Shown: piece by piece, positions 33,444 through 42,103 of the stretch
Layout: every line of letters starts with the position of its first letter
How positions within the stretch are numbered: the first letter of the stretch is position 1
Assembly: GCA_016709725.1 (NCBI GenBank)
Contig: JADJMG010000031.1
Location: forward strand, 62,001-126,000
DNA: 64,000 nt
Source: Bacteroidota bacterium
GTDB lineage: Bacteria > Bacteroidota > Bacteroidia > AKYH767-A > OLB10
Reading direction: 5' to 3'
Notes under the pieces: model-generated
The model's input: only the letters and a program-made list of their open reading frames with translations
The model's database searches: none
What the model was told of the DNA's origin: nothing
Program-made: the position numbers and the translations under genes

Positions 33444-34643
33444 ATGCCAAAAATATCTGATAAAGGGCTTAAAATGCCCCCAAGCCCAATTCGTAAATTA
33501 GTGCCGTTTGCAGAGAAAGCCAAGAAAAGAGGAATTCATATCTTTCATTTGAATATAGGCCAACCTGATATTCATACGCCTCAGGTCATGATGGACGCTA
33601 TTCATAAGATTGATTTAAAAGTAATTGAATATAGTCACTCGGCTGGTATTGAGTCTTATAGAAAAAAATTAGTTGGCTATTACGAAAAGTTTGATATTAA
33701 CCTCAGTTGGGAAGATATTATCATTACAACCGGTGGATCGGAAGCCATCGAAATTGGAATGATGGCCTGTCTAAATGCAGGTGATGAAATTATCGTCCCC
33801 GAACCTTATTATGCGAATTATAACGGATTCAGCACGCAAGCAGATGTTATTGTAAAGCCTATTCCTTCCAGTATAAAATCTGGATTTGCACTGCCGCCAA
33901 TCGAAGAATTCGAGAAAGCGATAACCCCTAAAACAAAAGCGATTTTAATTTGTAATCCAAGCAATCCAACGGGCTACTTGTATACAAAGGAAGAGTTGGA
34001 AATTCTTCGTAAAATTGTTTTGAAACATGATTTATACCTTTTCTCTGATGAAGTGTATCGCGAGTTTTGTTACGATGGTCGCGAGTATGTATCCTCAATG
34101 CATTTGGATGGATTGGATCAACATGTCGTTTTAATGGACAGTGTTTCGAAAAGATATAGTGCCTGTGGAGTTCGTATTGGTGCATTAATCTCAAAAAATA
34201 AGGAAGTAATGGCCGCCGCTTTGCGATTTGCTCAAGCTCGCTTGAGTCCACCAACTTTAGGGCAGATAGCAGCCGAAGCCGCCATCGATACTCCTGAAAC
34301 TTATTTTGAAGAAGTACATAAGGAGTATATTTCTCGCCGTGATTTCGTTGTGGATTCGCTGAATAAAATGGAAGGTGTGTTTTGCCCAAAACCAAGTGGT
34401 GCCTTTTATTGTATGGCCGAATTACCAGTTGATGATGCAGACAAATTTTGCCAATGGCTCTTGGAATCATTTGAATTCAATAACCAAACTGTTATGCTAG
34501 CCCCGGCAAGCGGATTTTATTCGGTTCCAGAGCTCGGAAAACATCAAGTTAGAATAGCATATGTGTTGAATCAGGAATCATTGAAGAATGCAATGACCTG
34601 CTTGGAAGAAGCATTAAAAGTGTATCCAGGAAGAACGATCTAA
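33444..34643 (+). CDS. PLP-dependent aminotransferase (class I/II, aspartate-type)
   Basis: This is a 399-residue fold-type I aminotransferase. Signatures are HLNIGQPDIHTP, the cofactor segment TGGSEAIEI, NPSNPTG, SDEVYREF, the PLP-lysine motif SVSKRYSACGVRIG and the C-terminal carboxylate-binding Arg in HQVRIAY. It probably transfers amino groups between aspartate or a related amino acid and 2-oxoglutarate; the exact substrate cannot be fixed. It is flanked by its own promoter and hairpin. Confidence 0.93.
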   Translation: MPKISDKGLKMPPSPIRKLVPFAEKAKKRGIHIFHLNIGQPDIHTPQVMMDAIHKIDLKVIEYSHSAGIESYRKKLVGYYEKFDINLSWEDIIITTGGSEAIEIGMMACLNAGDEIIVPEPYYANYNGFSTQADVIVKPIPSSIKSGFALPPIEEFEKAITPKTKAILICNPSNPTGYLYTKEELEILRKIVLKHDLYLFSDEVYREFCYDGREYVSSMHLDGLDQHVVLMDSVSKRYSACGVRIGALISKNKEVMAAALRFAQARLSPPTLGQIAAEAAIDTPETYFEEVHKEYISRRDFVVDSLNKMEGVFCPKPSGAFYCMAELPVDDADKFCQWLLESFEFNNQTVMLAPASGFYSVPELGKHQVRIAYVLNQESLKNAMTCLEEALKVYPGRTI

Positions 34644-34860
34644 GAGTGTTCTTGCTTTTTTTAATGAAATCATCGTAGCTAAATTCATTATACGAGAGAA
34701 AAAAAGCAATCGTGTTGTGTTAAAAGTTTCTCCTGCAAGAGGAAATGCAATTTTTATTATTCTAAGTGTTTGCTAAGGTGCCTTTTAGATGGTTTTATTT
34801 TCAATATTGAAATGTTAATATTTATAAATAGAACGCTCCTTTTAGCGACTACCCATCCAA

Positions 34861-34868
34861 TAGATTTG
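34861..34868 (+). promoter_or_regulatory. -7 box of the GT2 glycosyltransferase
   Basis: TAGATTTG matches TAnnTTTG. It abuts the possible GTG start at 34870, which would therefore lie at or before the transcription start. This favours the ATG at 34894. Confidence 0.55.
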
Positions 34869-34893
34869 TGTGTTTAGCAACGATCCATTGAAG

Positions 34894-36027
34894 ATGCCAG
34901 CCTTAGAAATAGAGTTAATTAGTCAAATTGTTTTAGTAATATTAGGAGGTGCGACTATCGTGCAACTTTTTTATTTTCTGATGGGAATGTCGGGTCCCTC
35001 ATTTTACAAAAAATCTGAACAGAAAGGCGCTCCATTTACTGCCCCTGTATCCGTCGTTATTTGCGCTCGTAACGAGTTAAAGAATTTACGTAGTTTCCTT
35101 TCTTCTGTTCTCGACCAAGATTATCCTGAATATCAAGTTGTGGTTGTAAACGATTGTTCGTGGGATGAGTCGGCCAACTTCTTGGAGGAGATGGAAGATG
35201 CTTATCCGAATTTGAAAGTAATCACGTTAAAGGAACAGGAGAAGTATCAGCATGGAAAGAAGTTCGCGCTCACTTTAGGTATCAAAGGAGCTTCCTATGA
35301 GCATCTTTTGTTGACGGATGCCGACTGTAAGCCCGCTTCAAGGAATTGGATCCGTGCCATGGTTCAAGGCTTTTCTAAAGAGAAAGAAATGGTGATTTCT
35401 TATGGAGCCTATAATAATGAGCCCGGATTACTTAGTAAATGGATTCGTTTCGATACGGTGATGAATGCAATGCTGTACCTTAGTCGTGCGTTAAAGGGGA
35501 AAGCCTATATGGGAGTTGGACGAAACTTGGCTTATACCAAATCGCTCTTCTTTAAAAATAAAGGTTTCGCTAAACATTACCATATTATGTCAGGCGACGA
35601 CGACCTCTTTGTGAACGAAACATCGAATCAAAGCAATACTTCAGTCATACTAAATCCGGATGCATTTACCTATTCAAAGCCAAAAACAAGCTTATATACC
35701 TGGATTTGGCAGAAAAAACGTCATATGAGCACCGGTAAGCATTATAAAAGTAGCGACCGCGGATTCGTGGGTGGTTACTTCTTTAGCTTGTTTTTGTTCT
35801 GGTTTACTGTAATTCTTGCATTTATATTGAAACTTAATTGGCAACTCATCGTAGGAATTATCGCAATACGTCTTATGACTCAAATGATAGTTTGTTGGAA
35901 AGGGTTTAAAGCATTAGGTGAGAAAGACCTGGTGTTTTTTCTTCCTGCTTTTGATATCATCACTGCTTTCTCGTATCCCATCTTAGCTGTTTCTAATCTC
36001 TTCATCAAAACCAAATCCTGGAAATAA
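34894..36027 (+). CDS. Membrane GT2-family glycosyltransferase
   Basis: This is a 377-residue GT-A glycosyltransferase. An N-terminal membrane segment is followed by the nucleotide-sugar domain, with SVVICARNELKNL, VVVNDCSWDES, a DxD-type LTDADCKP, GDDDLF (acid base region) and QKKRHMSTG, a Q-x-x-R-x motif. The C-terminus has two to four membrane helices. The architecture resembles processive or polyisoprenyl-linked GT2 enzymes. I chose ATG 34894 over GTG 34870 because the -7 box abuts the latter. Its stop overlaps the sigma factor start as TAATG, so the two are translationally coupled. Confidence 0.88.
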   Translation: MPALEIELISQIVLVILGGATIVQLFYFLMGMSGPSFYKKSEQKGAPFTAPVSVVICARNELKNLRSFLSSVLDQDYPEYQVVVVNDCSWDESANFLEEMEDAYPNLKVITLKEQEKYQHGKKFALTLGIKGASYEHLLLTDADCKPASRNWIRAMVQGFSKEKEMVISYGAYNNEPGLLSKWIRFDTVMNAMLYLSRALKGKAYMGVGRNLAYTKSLFFKNKGFAKHYHIMSGDDDLFVNETSNQSNTSVILNPDAFTYSKPKTSLYTWIWQKKRHMSTGKHYKSSDRGFVGGYFFSLFLFWFTVILAFILKLNWQLIVGIIAIRLMTQMIVCWKGFKALGEKDLVFFLPAFDIITAFSYPILAVSNLFIKTKSWK

Positions 36028-36740
36028 TGGCTGTTACATCTACCCTTCAACCTGCAAAAAAGAAAAGCAGTAGTAAATCAACAAATGCTTCAACCGAGGA
36101 AATTGTAAAGCCCCTTGTAGAAGTAGCAGATAGTGAAATTCAGCATTTATCTGATAAAGCCATCAAAGATTATAAGATCGTGCGCCGCGCTGTCGATCAT
36201 GGTGACCAAAAAGCCTATGCTGAGTTAATGTCTCGCTACAAAGATTCTATCTATTATATGCTCCTCAAAATGGTGAATAACCGTGATGATGCCGAGGATT
36301 TGACGATTGAAGCTTTTGGAAAAGCATTTAGAAATATTAAACAATACACTCCCGATTATGCTTTCAGTACTTGGTTGTTTAAAATTGCTACGAATAACTG
36401 TATCGATTTCATTCGTAAGAAGAGAAAATTGATGTTGTCTATCGATCGTGGTTTTGAAAACGAAGATGGACAAGATATCACCCTTGAAATTAAATCGGAT
36501 GGACCAAGTCCCGACGATGTGATGATGAAGAAGCAAAAAGTTTTGATGATGAAGGATGTGGTCGAAAAATTAAAGCCACGTTACCGTCGCTTGGTAGAAT
36601 TACGTTACTATCAAGAACTATCCTACGAAGAAATTGCGGATGAGTTAAAGCTTCCTTTAGGAACTGTAAAAGCCCAATTGTTCCGCGCACGCGAATTTTT
36701 ATACCAAATCATGAAAAACTCTGAGTACGTAAATCATTAA
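36027..36740 (+). CDS. RNA polymerase sigma-70 family factor (ECF-type)
   Basis: This 237-residue sigma factor has region 2 (MSRYKDSIYYMLLKMVNNRDDAEDLT, then FSTWLFKIATNN and IDFIRKKRK) and region 4 (YRRLVELRYYQELSYEEI and LGTVKAQLFRAREFL). An unusual 50-residue Lys/Ser/Glu-rich N-terminal extension precedes region 2; an internal start is possible. The ATG overlaps the glycosyltransferase stop by one base. No anti-sigma gene is adjacent, which is atypical for ECF systems. The role is unknown. Confidence 0.92.
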   Translation: MAVTSTLQPAKKKSSSKSTNASTEEIVKPLVEVADSEIQHLSDKAIKDYKIVRRAVDHGDQKAYAELMSRYKDSIYYMLLKMVNNRDDAEDLTIEAFGKAFRNIKQYTPDYAFSTWLFKIATNNCIDFIRKKRKLMLSIDRGFENEDGQDITLEIKSDGPSPDDVMMKKQKVLMMKDVVEKLKPRYRRLVELRYYQELSYEEIADELKLPLGTVKAQLFRAREFLYQIMKNSEYVNH

Positions 36741-36767
36741 AACTGGATTTATCATAGATAACTAAAT

Positions 36768-36797
36768 TACCTTTGCCCCATGTCAGAAAACATGGGG
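36768..36797 (+). promoter_or_regulatory. -7 box and start-codon hairpin of rsmG
   Basis: TACCTTTG (36768-36775) matches TAnnTTTG. The next bases form a perfect 8-bp stem, CCCCATGT with ACATGGGG, with the loop CAGAAA (36776-36797). Both possible rsmG start codons (36780 and 36792) lie inside the stem, so folding would hide them. Confidence 0.6.
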
Positions 36798-37430
36798 CTT
36801 TCTTTTGCTTATCAAAATTACCTGCCAAAAATAACTCCCGGGCAAGTAGAACTCTTGGTTCGATTTAAGGAGATATTCTTAGATTGGAATAGTCGTATTA
36901 ACTTGATTTCGAGAAAGGATACGGAGTTATTTGAAGTAAAACATGTCCTTCATTCACTTTCAATTTCGAGGTTTATACGATTTAATCCAGGCGCCAGAGT
37001 CTTGGACTTGGGAACCGGTGGAGGCTTTCCTGGCATTCCACTGGCTATCCTTTTTCCGGAAGTGAAGTTCATCTTAGTGGATTCCATCGAAAAGAAAATG
37101 AAAGTAGTAGCCGATATCGTCGAGCAACTTCAATTGAAAAATGTTGCTGTTAAAAGAGGAAGAGTGGAGGAGATGGATTTGGAGGTTGATTATGTTTTGA
37201 GTAGAGCTGTTGCGCCTATGAACGACCTAATTCACTGGACAAAAGATAAATTAATTGAAGGTCAAGTGGGATCTTTGCCCAATGGTTGGGTAATTTTGAA
37301 AGGAGGTGACTTGTCTGAAGAATTGGGCTTCTATCGAAAAATGGTTGAGATTCAAAAGATTAGCGATTATTGGGAAGATGAATTCTTTGAAACTAAGCTC
37401 ATTGTTTATTTAGCAAGACAAATTCTCTGA
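36780..37430 (+). CDS. rsmG: 16S rRNA (guanine527-N7)-methyltransferase RsmG
   Basis: RsmG (GidB) methylates G527 in helix 18 of 16S rRNA. The SAM-binding motif is RVLDLGTGGGFPGIPLAI, followed by VDSIEKKMKVV and the later VLSRAVAPMNDL. The 216-residue length fits the family. Start could be 36780 or the in-frame ATG at 36792, as transcription may begin near 36780; both are embedded in a hairpin. Confidence 0.95.
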   Translation: MSENMGLSFAYQNYLPKITPGQVELLVRFKEIFLDWNSRINLISRKDTELFEVKHVLHSLSISRFIRFNPGARVLDLGTGGGFPGIPLAILFPEVKFILVDSIEKKMKVVADIVEQLQLKNVAVKRGRVEEMDLEVDYVLSRAVAPMNDLIHWTKDKLIEGQVGSLPNGWVILKGGDLSEELGFYRKMVEIQKISDYWEDEFFETKLIVYLARQIL

Positions 37431-37446
37431 AAAATTAAAAATCTTT

Positions 37447-37490
37447 TTGAGTAAAAGACATTTTTTCTATCTTTGCGCTCCCTTTGGGGG
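37447..37490 (+). promoter_or_regulatory. Promoter and leader hairpin of rpmH
   Basis: TTG (37447-37449), an 18-base spacer and TATCTTTG (37468-37475) fit the Bacteroidota consensus. The leader begins with CTCCC-TTT-GGGGG (37478-37490), a small stem-loop right after the -7 box. The rpmH ATG follows at 37507. Confidence 0.75.
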
Positions 37491-37506
37491 TAATTAATAG
37501 ATCGAT

Positions 37507-37665
37507 ATGAAAAGGACATTCCAACCCTCGCTACGTAAACGTAGAAATAAACATGGCTTCCGTAAGCGCATGAGTTCAGCTAATGGTCGTAGGGTTTTAA
37601 CAGCACGTAGAAAGAAAGGACGTAAAAAATTAACGGTATCTGACGAACGTAGTTGGAGAAAATAA
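37507..37665 (+). CDS. rpmH: 50S ribosomal protein L34
   Basis: This 52-residue, very basic protein starts MKRTFQPSLRKRRNKHGF and continues RKRMSSANGRRVL and ARRKKGRKKL, the universal L34 signature, with a C-terminal extension TVSDERSWRK. It has its own promoter and a strong terminator. In many bacteria rpmH lies next to rnpA and yidC; neither is seen here. Confidence 0.97.
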   Translation: MKRTFQPSLRKRRNKHGFRKRMSSANGRRVLTARRKKGRKKLTVSDERSWRK

Positions 37666-37687
37666 TTTCTTACTGAAGAAAATAGTG

Positions 37688-37716
37688 AAGGCAGCCCATC
37701 GGTTGCCTTTTTTTAT
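37688..37716 (+). terminator. Intrinsic terminator of rpmH
   Basis: A 9-bp stem, AAGGCAGCC with GGTTGCCTT (one G-T pair), has the loop CATC and is followed by a run of T. It lies 22 bases after the rpmH stop. Confidence 0.85.
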
Positions 37717-37986
37717 TTTCTTTAATTGATGTTTATTGGTTCAATTAATTTCTGAAATTTGGTACATTTGATTTTATGTCGATAAATAAGCATGTTTTTT
37801 TAAAAAAGCTGTGAATAAAATTTAGTGTAGACTTTGCGTCTTCGCGCCTTTGCGAGAAAAATTGGCAAAGCGCAGCCCATATTTGTCGGAGATAAAAAAC
37901 AGTATATGAGCGAGAATTTGTTAAGTCAAATCGTTTAATTTAAAAATTTAATTCTAAAAGCTATTTGGTTTAAAATCAGACATTGC
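37717..37986. other. Intergenic region with a dispersed motif
   Basis: This stretch lies between the rpmH terminator and the 3' end of the convergent alpha/beta hydrolase gene. It contains GCGTCTTCGCGCCTTTGCGAG (about 37829-37855), very similar in wording to the motif at about 12484-12520. Otherwise nothing recognisable is seen. Confidence 0.5.
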
Positions 37987-38814
37987 CTAGGAGGGCGTGA
38001 GAATAATTTTTTCAATTTGTGTATGTAGCGACAGCAAGTCGTGTCCACAGGCTAATTCATGCAAATTGATTTTGTAATTAAATTTTTCAAGAAATAGATC
38101 AGCCGATTTAGGAGTGATAATCGCATCGTATTTACCAATAAAAAACTCCACTCTAATTTTCTTTGCGTGAAAATAATGGTTCATCAGTTTGGGATGAATT
38201 TCATAGTTTCTCAGGGTAAGCCAACTGTGATAAATGCGATATCGTTTTTCGATTTCATCGGTGTTGCTCATGAAGAAAAGTTTGACTTTTTCTGAGATGA
38301 TTTTCATGAAACGTAACGCGCGAATAATGTTATGTAAACTTTCTGGTGACTTCACCAATTTCAATCCTAATCTTCTTCCTAAATAAGTTTTCGCAATAAA
38401 ATTTCTAATGGCATTGTTTTTCATTCCATCAGGTGCCAACACAAATAATTCATGAATTCGATGTGGAATTTTATGAACTAAGCCCATTACCGTCTTTCCG
38501 CCTTGGCTATATCCCATCAATGAACAGCGCACTTTTTTCTTTTCCCAAAGCAACTTCTCCACCATGTTTGAAAGAACGGCAGGCGTAAAGGCGGGGAGTC
38601 TCTTTTTTACAGATACAGAATGTGGGCCGTGGTATAGGAAATCGAACGCGATGAGGGTGTATCTCTGTCCCAAAGCCTTCTCAAACCGATGAAAACCGTC
38701 TGAAATCCTTCCAAAGCCATGAAAGCAAAGCAAGAGCTCATCTCCACTTCCATATGATTTATAGGGTAGTGTGAAATCACCATCCGTTAAAAAGGAATAT
38801 TCAGCATCAGACAT
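37987..38814 (-). CDS. Alpha/beta hydrolase
   Basis: This 275-residue alpha/beta hydrolase fold enzyme has the oxyanion segment LCFHGFGRISDGF, nucleophile elbow MGYSQGGKT (Ser), a likely acidic residue in GKYDAIITP and the catalytic His in ACGHDLLSLH. The substrate is unknown; esterase or lipid-related hydrolysis is typical. An upstream in-frame ATG at 38838 exists, but a -7 box (TACCTTTG, 38820-38827) lies between the two, so the ATG at 38814 is preferred. Confidence 0.85.
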   Translation of the reverse strand: MSDAEYSFLTDGDFTLPYKSYGSGDELLLCFHGFGRISDGFHRFEKALGQRYTLIAFDFLYHGPHSVSVKKRLPAFTPAVLSNMVEKLLWEKKKVRCSLMGYSQGGKTVMGLVHKIPHRIHELFVLAPDGMKNNAIRNFIAKTYLGRRLGLKLVKSPESLHNIIRALRFMKIISEKVKLFFMSNTDEIEKRYRIYHSWLTLRNYEIHPKLMNHYFHAKKIRVEFFIGKYDAIITPKSADLFLEKFNYKINLHELACGHDLLSLHTQIEKIILTPS

Positions 38815-38819
38815 GACGA

Positions 38820-38827
38820 CAAAGGTA
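38820..38827 (-). promoter_or_regulatory. -7 box of the alpha/beta hydrolase
   Basis: TACCTTTG on the minus strand matches TAnnTTTG and ends five bases before the ATG at 38814. Confidence 0.5.
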
Positions 38828-38844
38828 CATTCAATCAACTTATC

Positions 38845-39027
38845 TTAACTTTTCAACAACACTCTGCTGTGACCTTCCATTTTCTTAATTTTGTATTCTA
38901 AAATCGTGATGTACTTGATGCAACCATCAGCCTGCCATGATCCATTAGTTTTTTTACACGCTAGTCGATTGTTTTCTTTCATTAACTCGTCTTCATTGAC
39001 TTCGCCATTTTTTACATTTTCATCCAT
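38845..39027 (-). CDS. Possible small protein, unknown
   Basis: This 60-codon ORF encodes a Lys/Glu-rich peptide with two cysteines around TNGSWQADG. It lies in the gap between alpha/beta hydrolase and carB. There is no recognised family and no clear upstream signal. It may be chance. Confidence 0.3.
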   Translation of the reverse strand: MDENVKNGEVNEDELMKENNRLACKKTNGSWQADGCIKYITILEYKIKKMEGHSRVLLKS

Positions 39028-39073
39028 CCATCAACCATTCATCTCTTCATTTAACGACACAAAAATCTAACAC

Positions 39074-41800
39074 ATGCCTCGCGATCATTCAATTAAGTCA
39101 GTACTCATTATCGGAAGTGGTCCCATCATCATCGGACAAGCATGTGAATTTGATTATGCTGGAAGTCAGGCTTCCCGCTCTATGAAGGAAGAAGGCATCG
39201 AAGTGATTCTTATTAATTCGAATCCTGCTACTATCATGACAGATAAGGTGACGGCTGATCACATCTACCTAAAGCCTTTGACGAAGAAGTCGATCATTGA
39301 AATTTTAGAAAAGCATAAAATTGATGCAGTGCTGCCCACCATGGGTGGACAAACGGCCTTGAATCTTTGCATCGATTGCCAAAAAGCCGGAATTTGGGAT
39401 AAGTACAACACAAGAATTATCGGAGTAGATATTGATGCCATCAAGACAAAGGAAATTGCTCAAGAAATTGGATTTCCATTGGTCATTCGCCCTTCATTTA
39501 CCTTAGGTGGAACGGGTGGAGGATTTGTTTTTGAAAAGGAAGCTTTTGATGAAGCCTTGAATAATGGATTGCATGCAAGTCCGATTCATGAAGTGCTAGT
39601 AGAGCAAAGTATTTTAGGATGGAAAGAATACGAATTAGAATTGCTTCGCGATAATGTTGGAAATGTAATCATCATTTGTTCCATCGAAAATTTTGATCCG
39701 ATGGGAATCCATACAGGAGATTCAATCACTGTAGCGCCAGCAATGACCTTGAGCGATCGATGTTATCAAAATATGCGCGATCTAGCCATCAAATGCATGA
39801 ATGGCATTGGACAGTTTGCAGGAGGATGTAATATTCAGTTTTCTGTCAACCCAAATGATGAAAATGAAATTATCGTCATTGAAATTAATCCTCGTGTTTC
39901 ACGTTCATCGGCATTAGCATCAAAAGCAACGGGATATCCTATTGCGAAAATTGCAGCTAAACTAGCCATGGGTTATAACTTGGATGAGTTGCAAAATCAA
40001 ATTACAAAATCTACTTCTGCGTTTTTTGAGCCTACCATCGATTATGTAATTGTTAAAGTGCCAAGATGGAATTTTGATAAATTTAAAGGAGCCGATCGCC
40101 ATTTAGGTTTGCAAATGAAGTCAGTGGGTGAAGCAATGGGTATTGGAAGAAGTTTTCAGGAAGCCTTGCAAAAAGCTTGTCAGTCCCTCGAGATAAAACG
40201 AAATGGATTGGGTGCTGATGGAAAAGAATTAACGAATCAAGAGCAAATTTTAGATAGTTTAAAGAATCCAAGTTGGAATCGTTTGTTTCATATTTATGAT
40301 GCGTTTAAGATGGGAATACCGTTTAAAACCATTCAGAAATTAACGCAAATTGATGCATGGTTCTTGAATCAAATTGAAGAATTAGTAGAATTAGAAAAGG
40401 AAATTCAAAAGTATACACTGGATACCTTGTCTCGTGATTTGATGATGGAGGCAAAGCAAAAAGGGTATGCCGATCGACAAATTGCACATTTGCTTCGCTG
40501 CTTGGAAAGTCAAGTGCATGCGAAGCGAAAGGAGATGAATATTCACCGCGTATATAAATTAGTTGATACCTGCGCTGCCGAGTTTGAAGCGAAGACACCC
40601 TATTACTATTCCACTTTTGAAACAGAAAATGAATCCATCGTCTCCGACAAAAAGAAAATTATTATTTTAGGTTCAGGTCCCAATCGTATCGGACAAGGAA
40701 TCGAATTCGATTACAGCTGTGTGCATGGTGTGTTAGCAGCGAAAGAATGTGGTTACGAAACCATCATGATTAATTGTAATCCAGAAACGGTTTCTACCGA
40801 TTTTGATATAGCCGATAAACTTTATTTTGAACCGGTATTTTGGGAGCATATTTACGACATCATCCAACACGAAAAACCGGTGGGAGTAATTGTTCAGTTA
40901 GGTGGACAAACGGCCTTGAAGTTAGCTGAGAAATTAGATAAGTACGGAATTCAAATTATTGGAACGAGTTACAAATCCCTGGACTTAGCCGAAGATCGTG
41001 GATCGTTTTCAAATCTATTGAGAGAGTTGAAAATTCCGTATCCTAAGTTTGGTGTCATTGAAGATGCCTATCAGGCTGTGGAGTTGTCGAAAGATTTAGG
41101 TTTCCCTTTGTTAGTTCGTCCTTCGTATGTGCTAGGTGGCCAAGGAATGAAAATTGTGATCAACGAACAAGAACTAGAAACGCATGTGGTAAATATTTTG
41201 AAGGACATTCCCGGAAACAAAGTATTATTAGATCATTTCTTGGATCGTGCCATTGAAGCCGAATCGGATGCTATTTGTGATGGTGAAGATGCCTATATCA
41301 TCGGAATCATGGAGCATATTGAACCTGCAGGAATTCATTCGGGCGATAGCAATGCTGTATTGCCACCCTTTGATTTAAGCGATCATGTGATCAAACAAAT
41401 TGAAGATATTACCAAGAAAATCGCCTTAGCCATGAAAGTGAAAGGGTTGATCAATATTCAGTTTGCTGTCAAAGATGAAGTAGTTTATGTGATTGAAGCA
41501 AATCCAAGAGCCTCTCGTACCGTTCCATTTATTGCAAAAGCCTATGACGAGCCCTATGTGAATTATGCGACCAAGCTAATGCTCGGAGACAAGAAATTGA
41601 GTGATTTTACGTTTAATCCCAAGAAAGGTGGTTACGCAATTAAGTTGCCCGTTTTTTCATTCGACAAATTCAAAGATGTAAATAAAGAGTTGGGTCCTGA
41701 GATGAAATCCACAGGTGAAGCCATTTATTTTATTGATGATTTGCAAGATGAGGTATTCACGAAATTATACGACGAAAGAAACTTATATTTATCGCGATAA
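39074..41800 (+). CDS. carB: Carbamoyl-phosphate synthase large subunit, with internal deletion
   Basis: CarB makes carbamoyl phosphate for arginine and pyrimidines from ammonia supplied by CarA, bicarbonate and two ATP. Both halves are recognisable: GSGPIIIGQACEFDYAG and RPSFTLGGTGGGF in the first; GSGPNRIGQGIEFDYS and RPSYVLGGQGM in the second. At 908 residues it lacks the C-terminal regulatory domain, usual in Bacteroidota. It also lacks about 30 residues in the first ATP-grasp domain. After GVDIDAI (residues 117-123) the sequence jumps to KTKEIAQEIGFP, whereas the second half has an intact AEDRGSFSNLLREL segment at the equivalent place. The missing part holds the Arg equivalent to E. coli Arg129, which binds ATP. 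carA is not in the window. Confidence 0.93.
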   Translation: MPRDHSIKSVLIIGSGPIIIGQACEFDYAGSQASRSMKEEGIEVILINSNPATIMTDKVTADHIYLKPLTKKSIIEILEKHKIDAVLPTMGGQTALNLCIDCQKAGIWDKYNTRIIGVDIDAIKTKEIAQEIGFPLVIRPSFTLGGTGGGFVFEKEAFDEALNNGLHASPIHEVLVEQSILGWKEYELELLRDNVGNVIIICSIENFDPMGIHTGDSITVAPAMTLSDRCYQNMRDLAIKCMNGIGQFAGGCNIQFSVNPNDENEIIVIEINPRVSRSSALASKATGYPIAKIAAKLAMGYNLDELQNQITKSTSAFFEPTIDYVIVKVPRWNFDKFKGADRHLGLQMKSVGEAMGIGRSFQEALQKACQSLEIKRNGLGADGKELTNQEQILDSLKNPSWNRLFHIYDAFKMGIPFKTIQKLTQIDAWFLNQIEELVELEKEIQKYTLDTLSRDLMMEAKQKGYADRQIAHLLRCLESQVHAKRKEMNIHRVYKLVDTCAAEFEAKTPYYYSTFETENESIVSDKKKIIILGSGPNRIGQGIEFDYSCVHGVLAAKECGYETIMINCNPETVSTDFDIADKLYFEPVFWEHIYDIIQHEKPVGVIVQLGGQTALKLAEKLDKYGIQIIGTSYKSLDLAEDRGSFSNLLRELKIPYPKFGVIEDAYQAVELSKDLGFPLLVRPSYVLGGQGMKIVINEQELETHVVNILKDIPGNKVLLDHFLDRAIEAESDAICDGEDAYIIGIMEHIEPAGIHSGDSNAVLPPFDLSDHVIKQIEDITKKIALAMKVKGLINIQFAVKDEVVYVIEANPRASRTVPFIAKAYDEPYVNYATKLMLGDKKLSDFTFNPKKGGYAIKLPVFSFDKFKDVNKELGPEMKSTGEAIYFIDDLQDEVFTKLYDERNLYLSR

Positions 41801-41842
41801 AATACAGAACGGCGATGCACGTCTTTAAATTATTGAATTAAA

Positions 41843-42103
41843 ATGTCCGACTTCTTGTTTATACTACTAATCATTTTTATAATCTTTGGTGTCTTCCGAC
41901 GCTATATCTTTTTTTTCTTGATGACGGCTTTATCGAAGAAAGTGTTCAAGGAAATGAATAAGATGCAAGAGCGCCAATCTGGATTTAACCAGCAGCAAAA
42001 CCCTCAGCAACCTACTCCAAAAGAACAGGTAAAAAGTAAGTCCAACAAAGGCGTTTCCGACGATCATGGGGAGTATGTGGATTTTGAAGAAGTGAAGGAT
42101 TGA
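41843..42103 (+). CDS. DUF4834 family small membrane protein
   Basis: This 86-residue protein has one N-terminal hydrophobic segment (FLFILLIIFIIFGVFRRYIFFF), then a Gln/Lys-rich cytoplasmic tail ending in GEYVDFEEVKD. The layout and ending fit DUF4834, found only in Bacteroidota and of unknown function. It follows carB by 42 bases and precedes the YfhO gene. Confidence 0.8.
   Translation: MSDFLFILLIIFIIFGVFRRYIFFFLMTALSKKVFKEMNKMQERQSGFNQQQNPQQPTPKEQVKSKSNKGVSDDHGEYVDFEEVKD

Noticed and set aside
33928..34470. 180-codon minus-strand ORF opposite the aminotransferase
   Set aside because: The plus strand encodes all aminotransferase motifs, so the ORF is a shadow.
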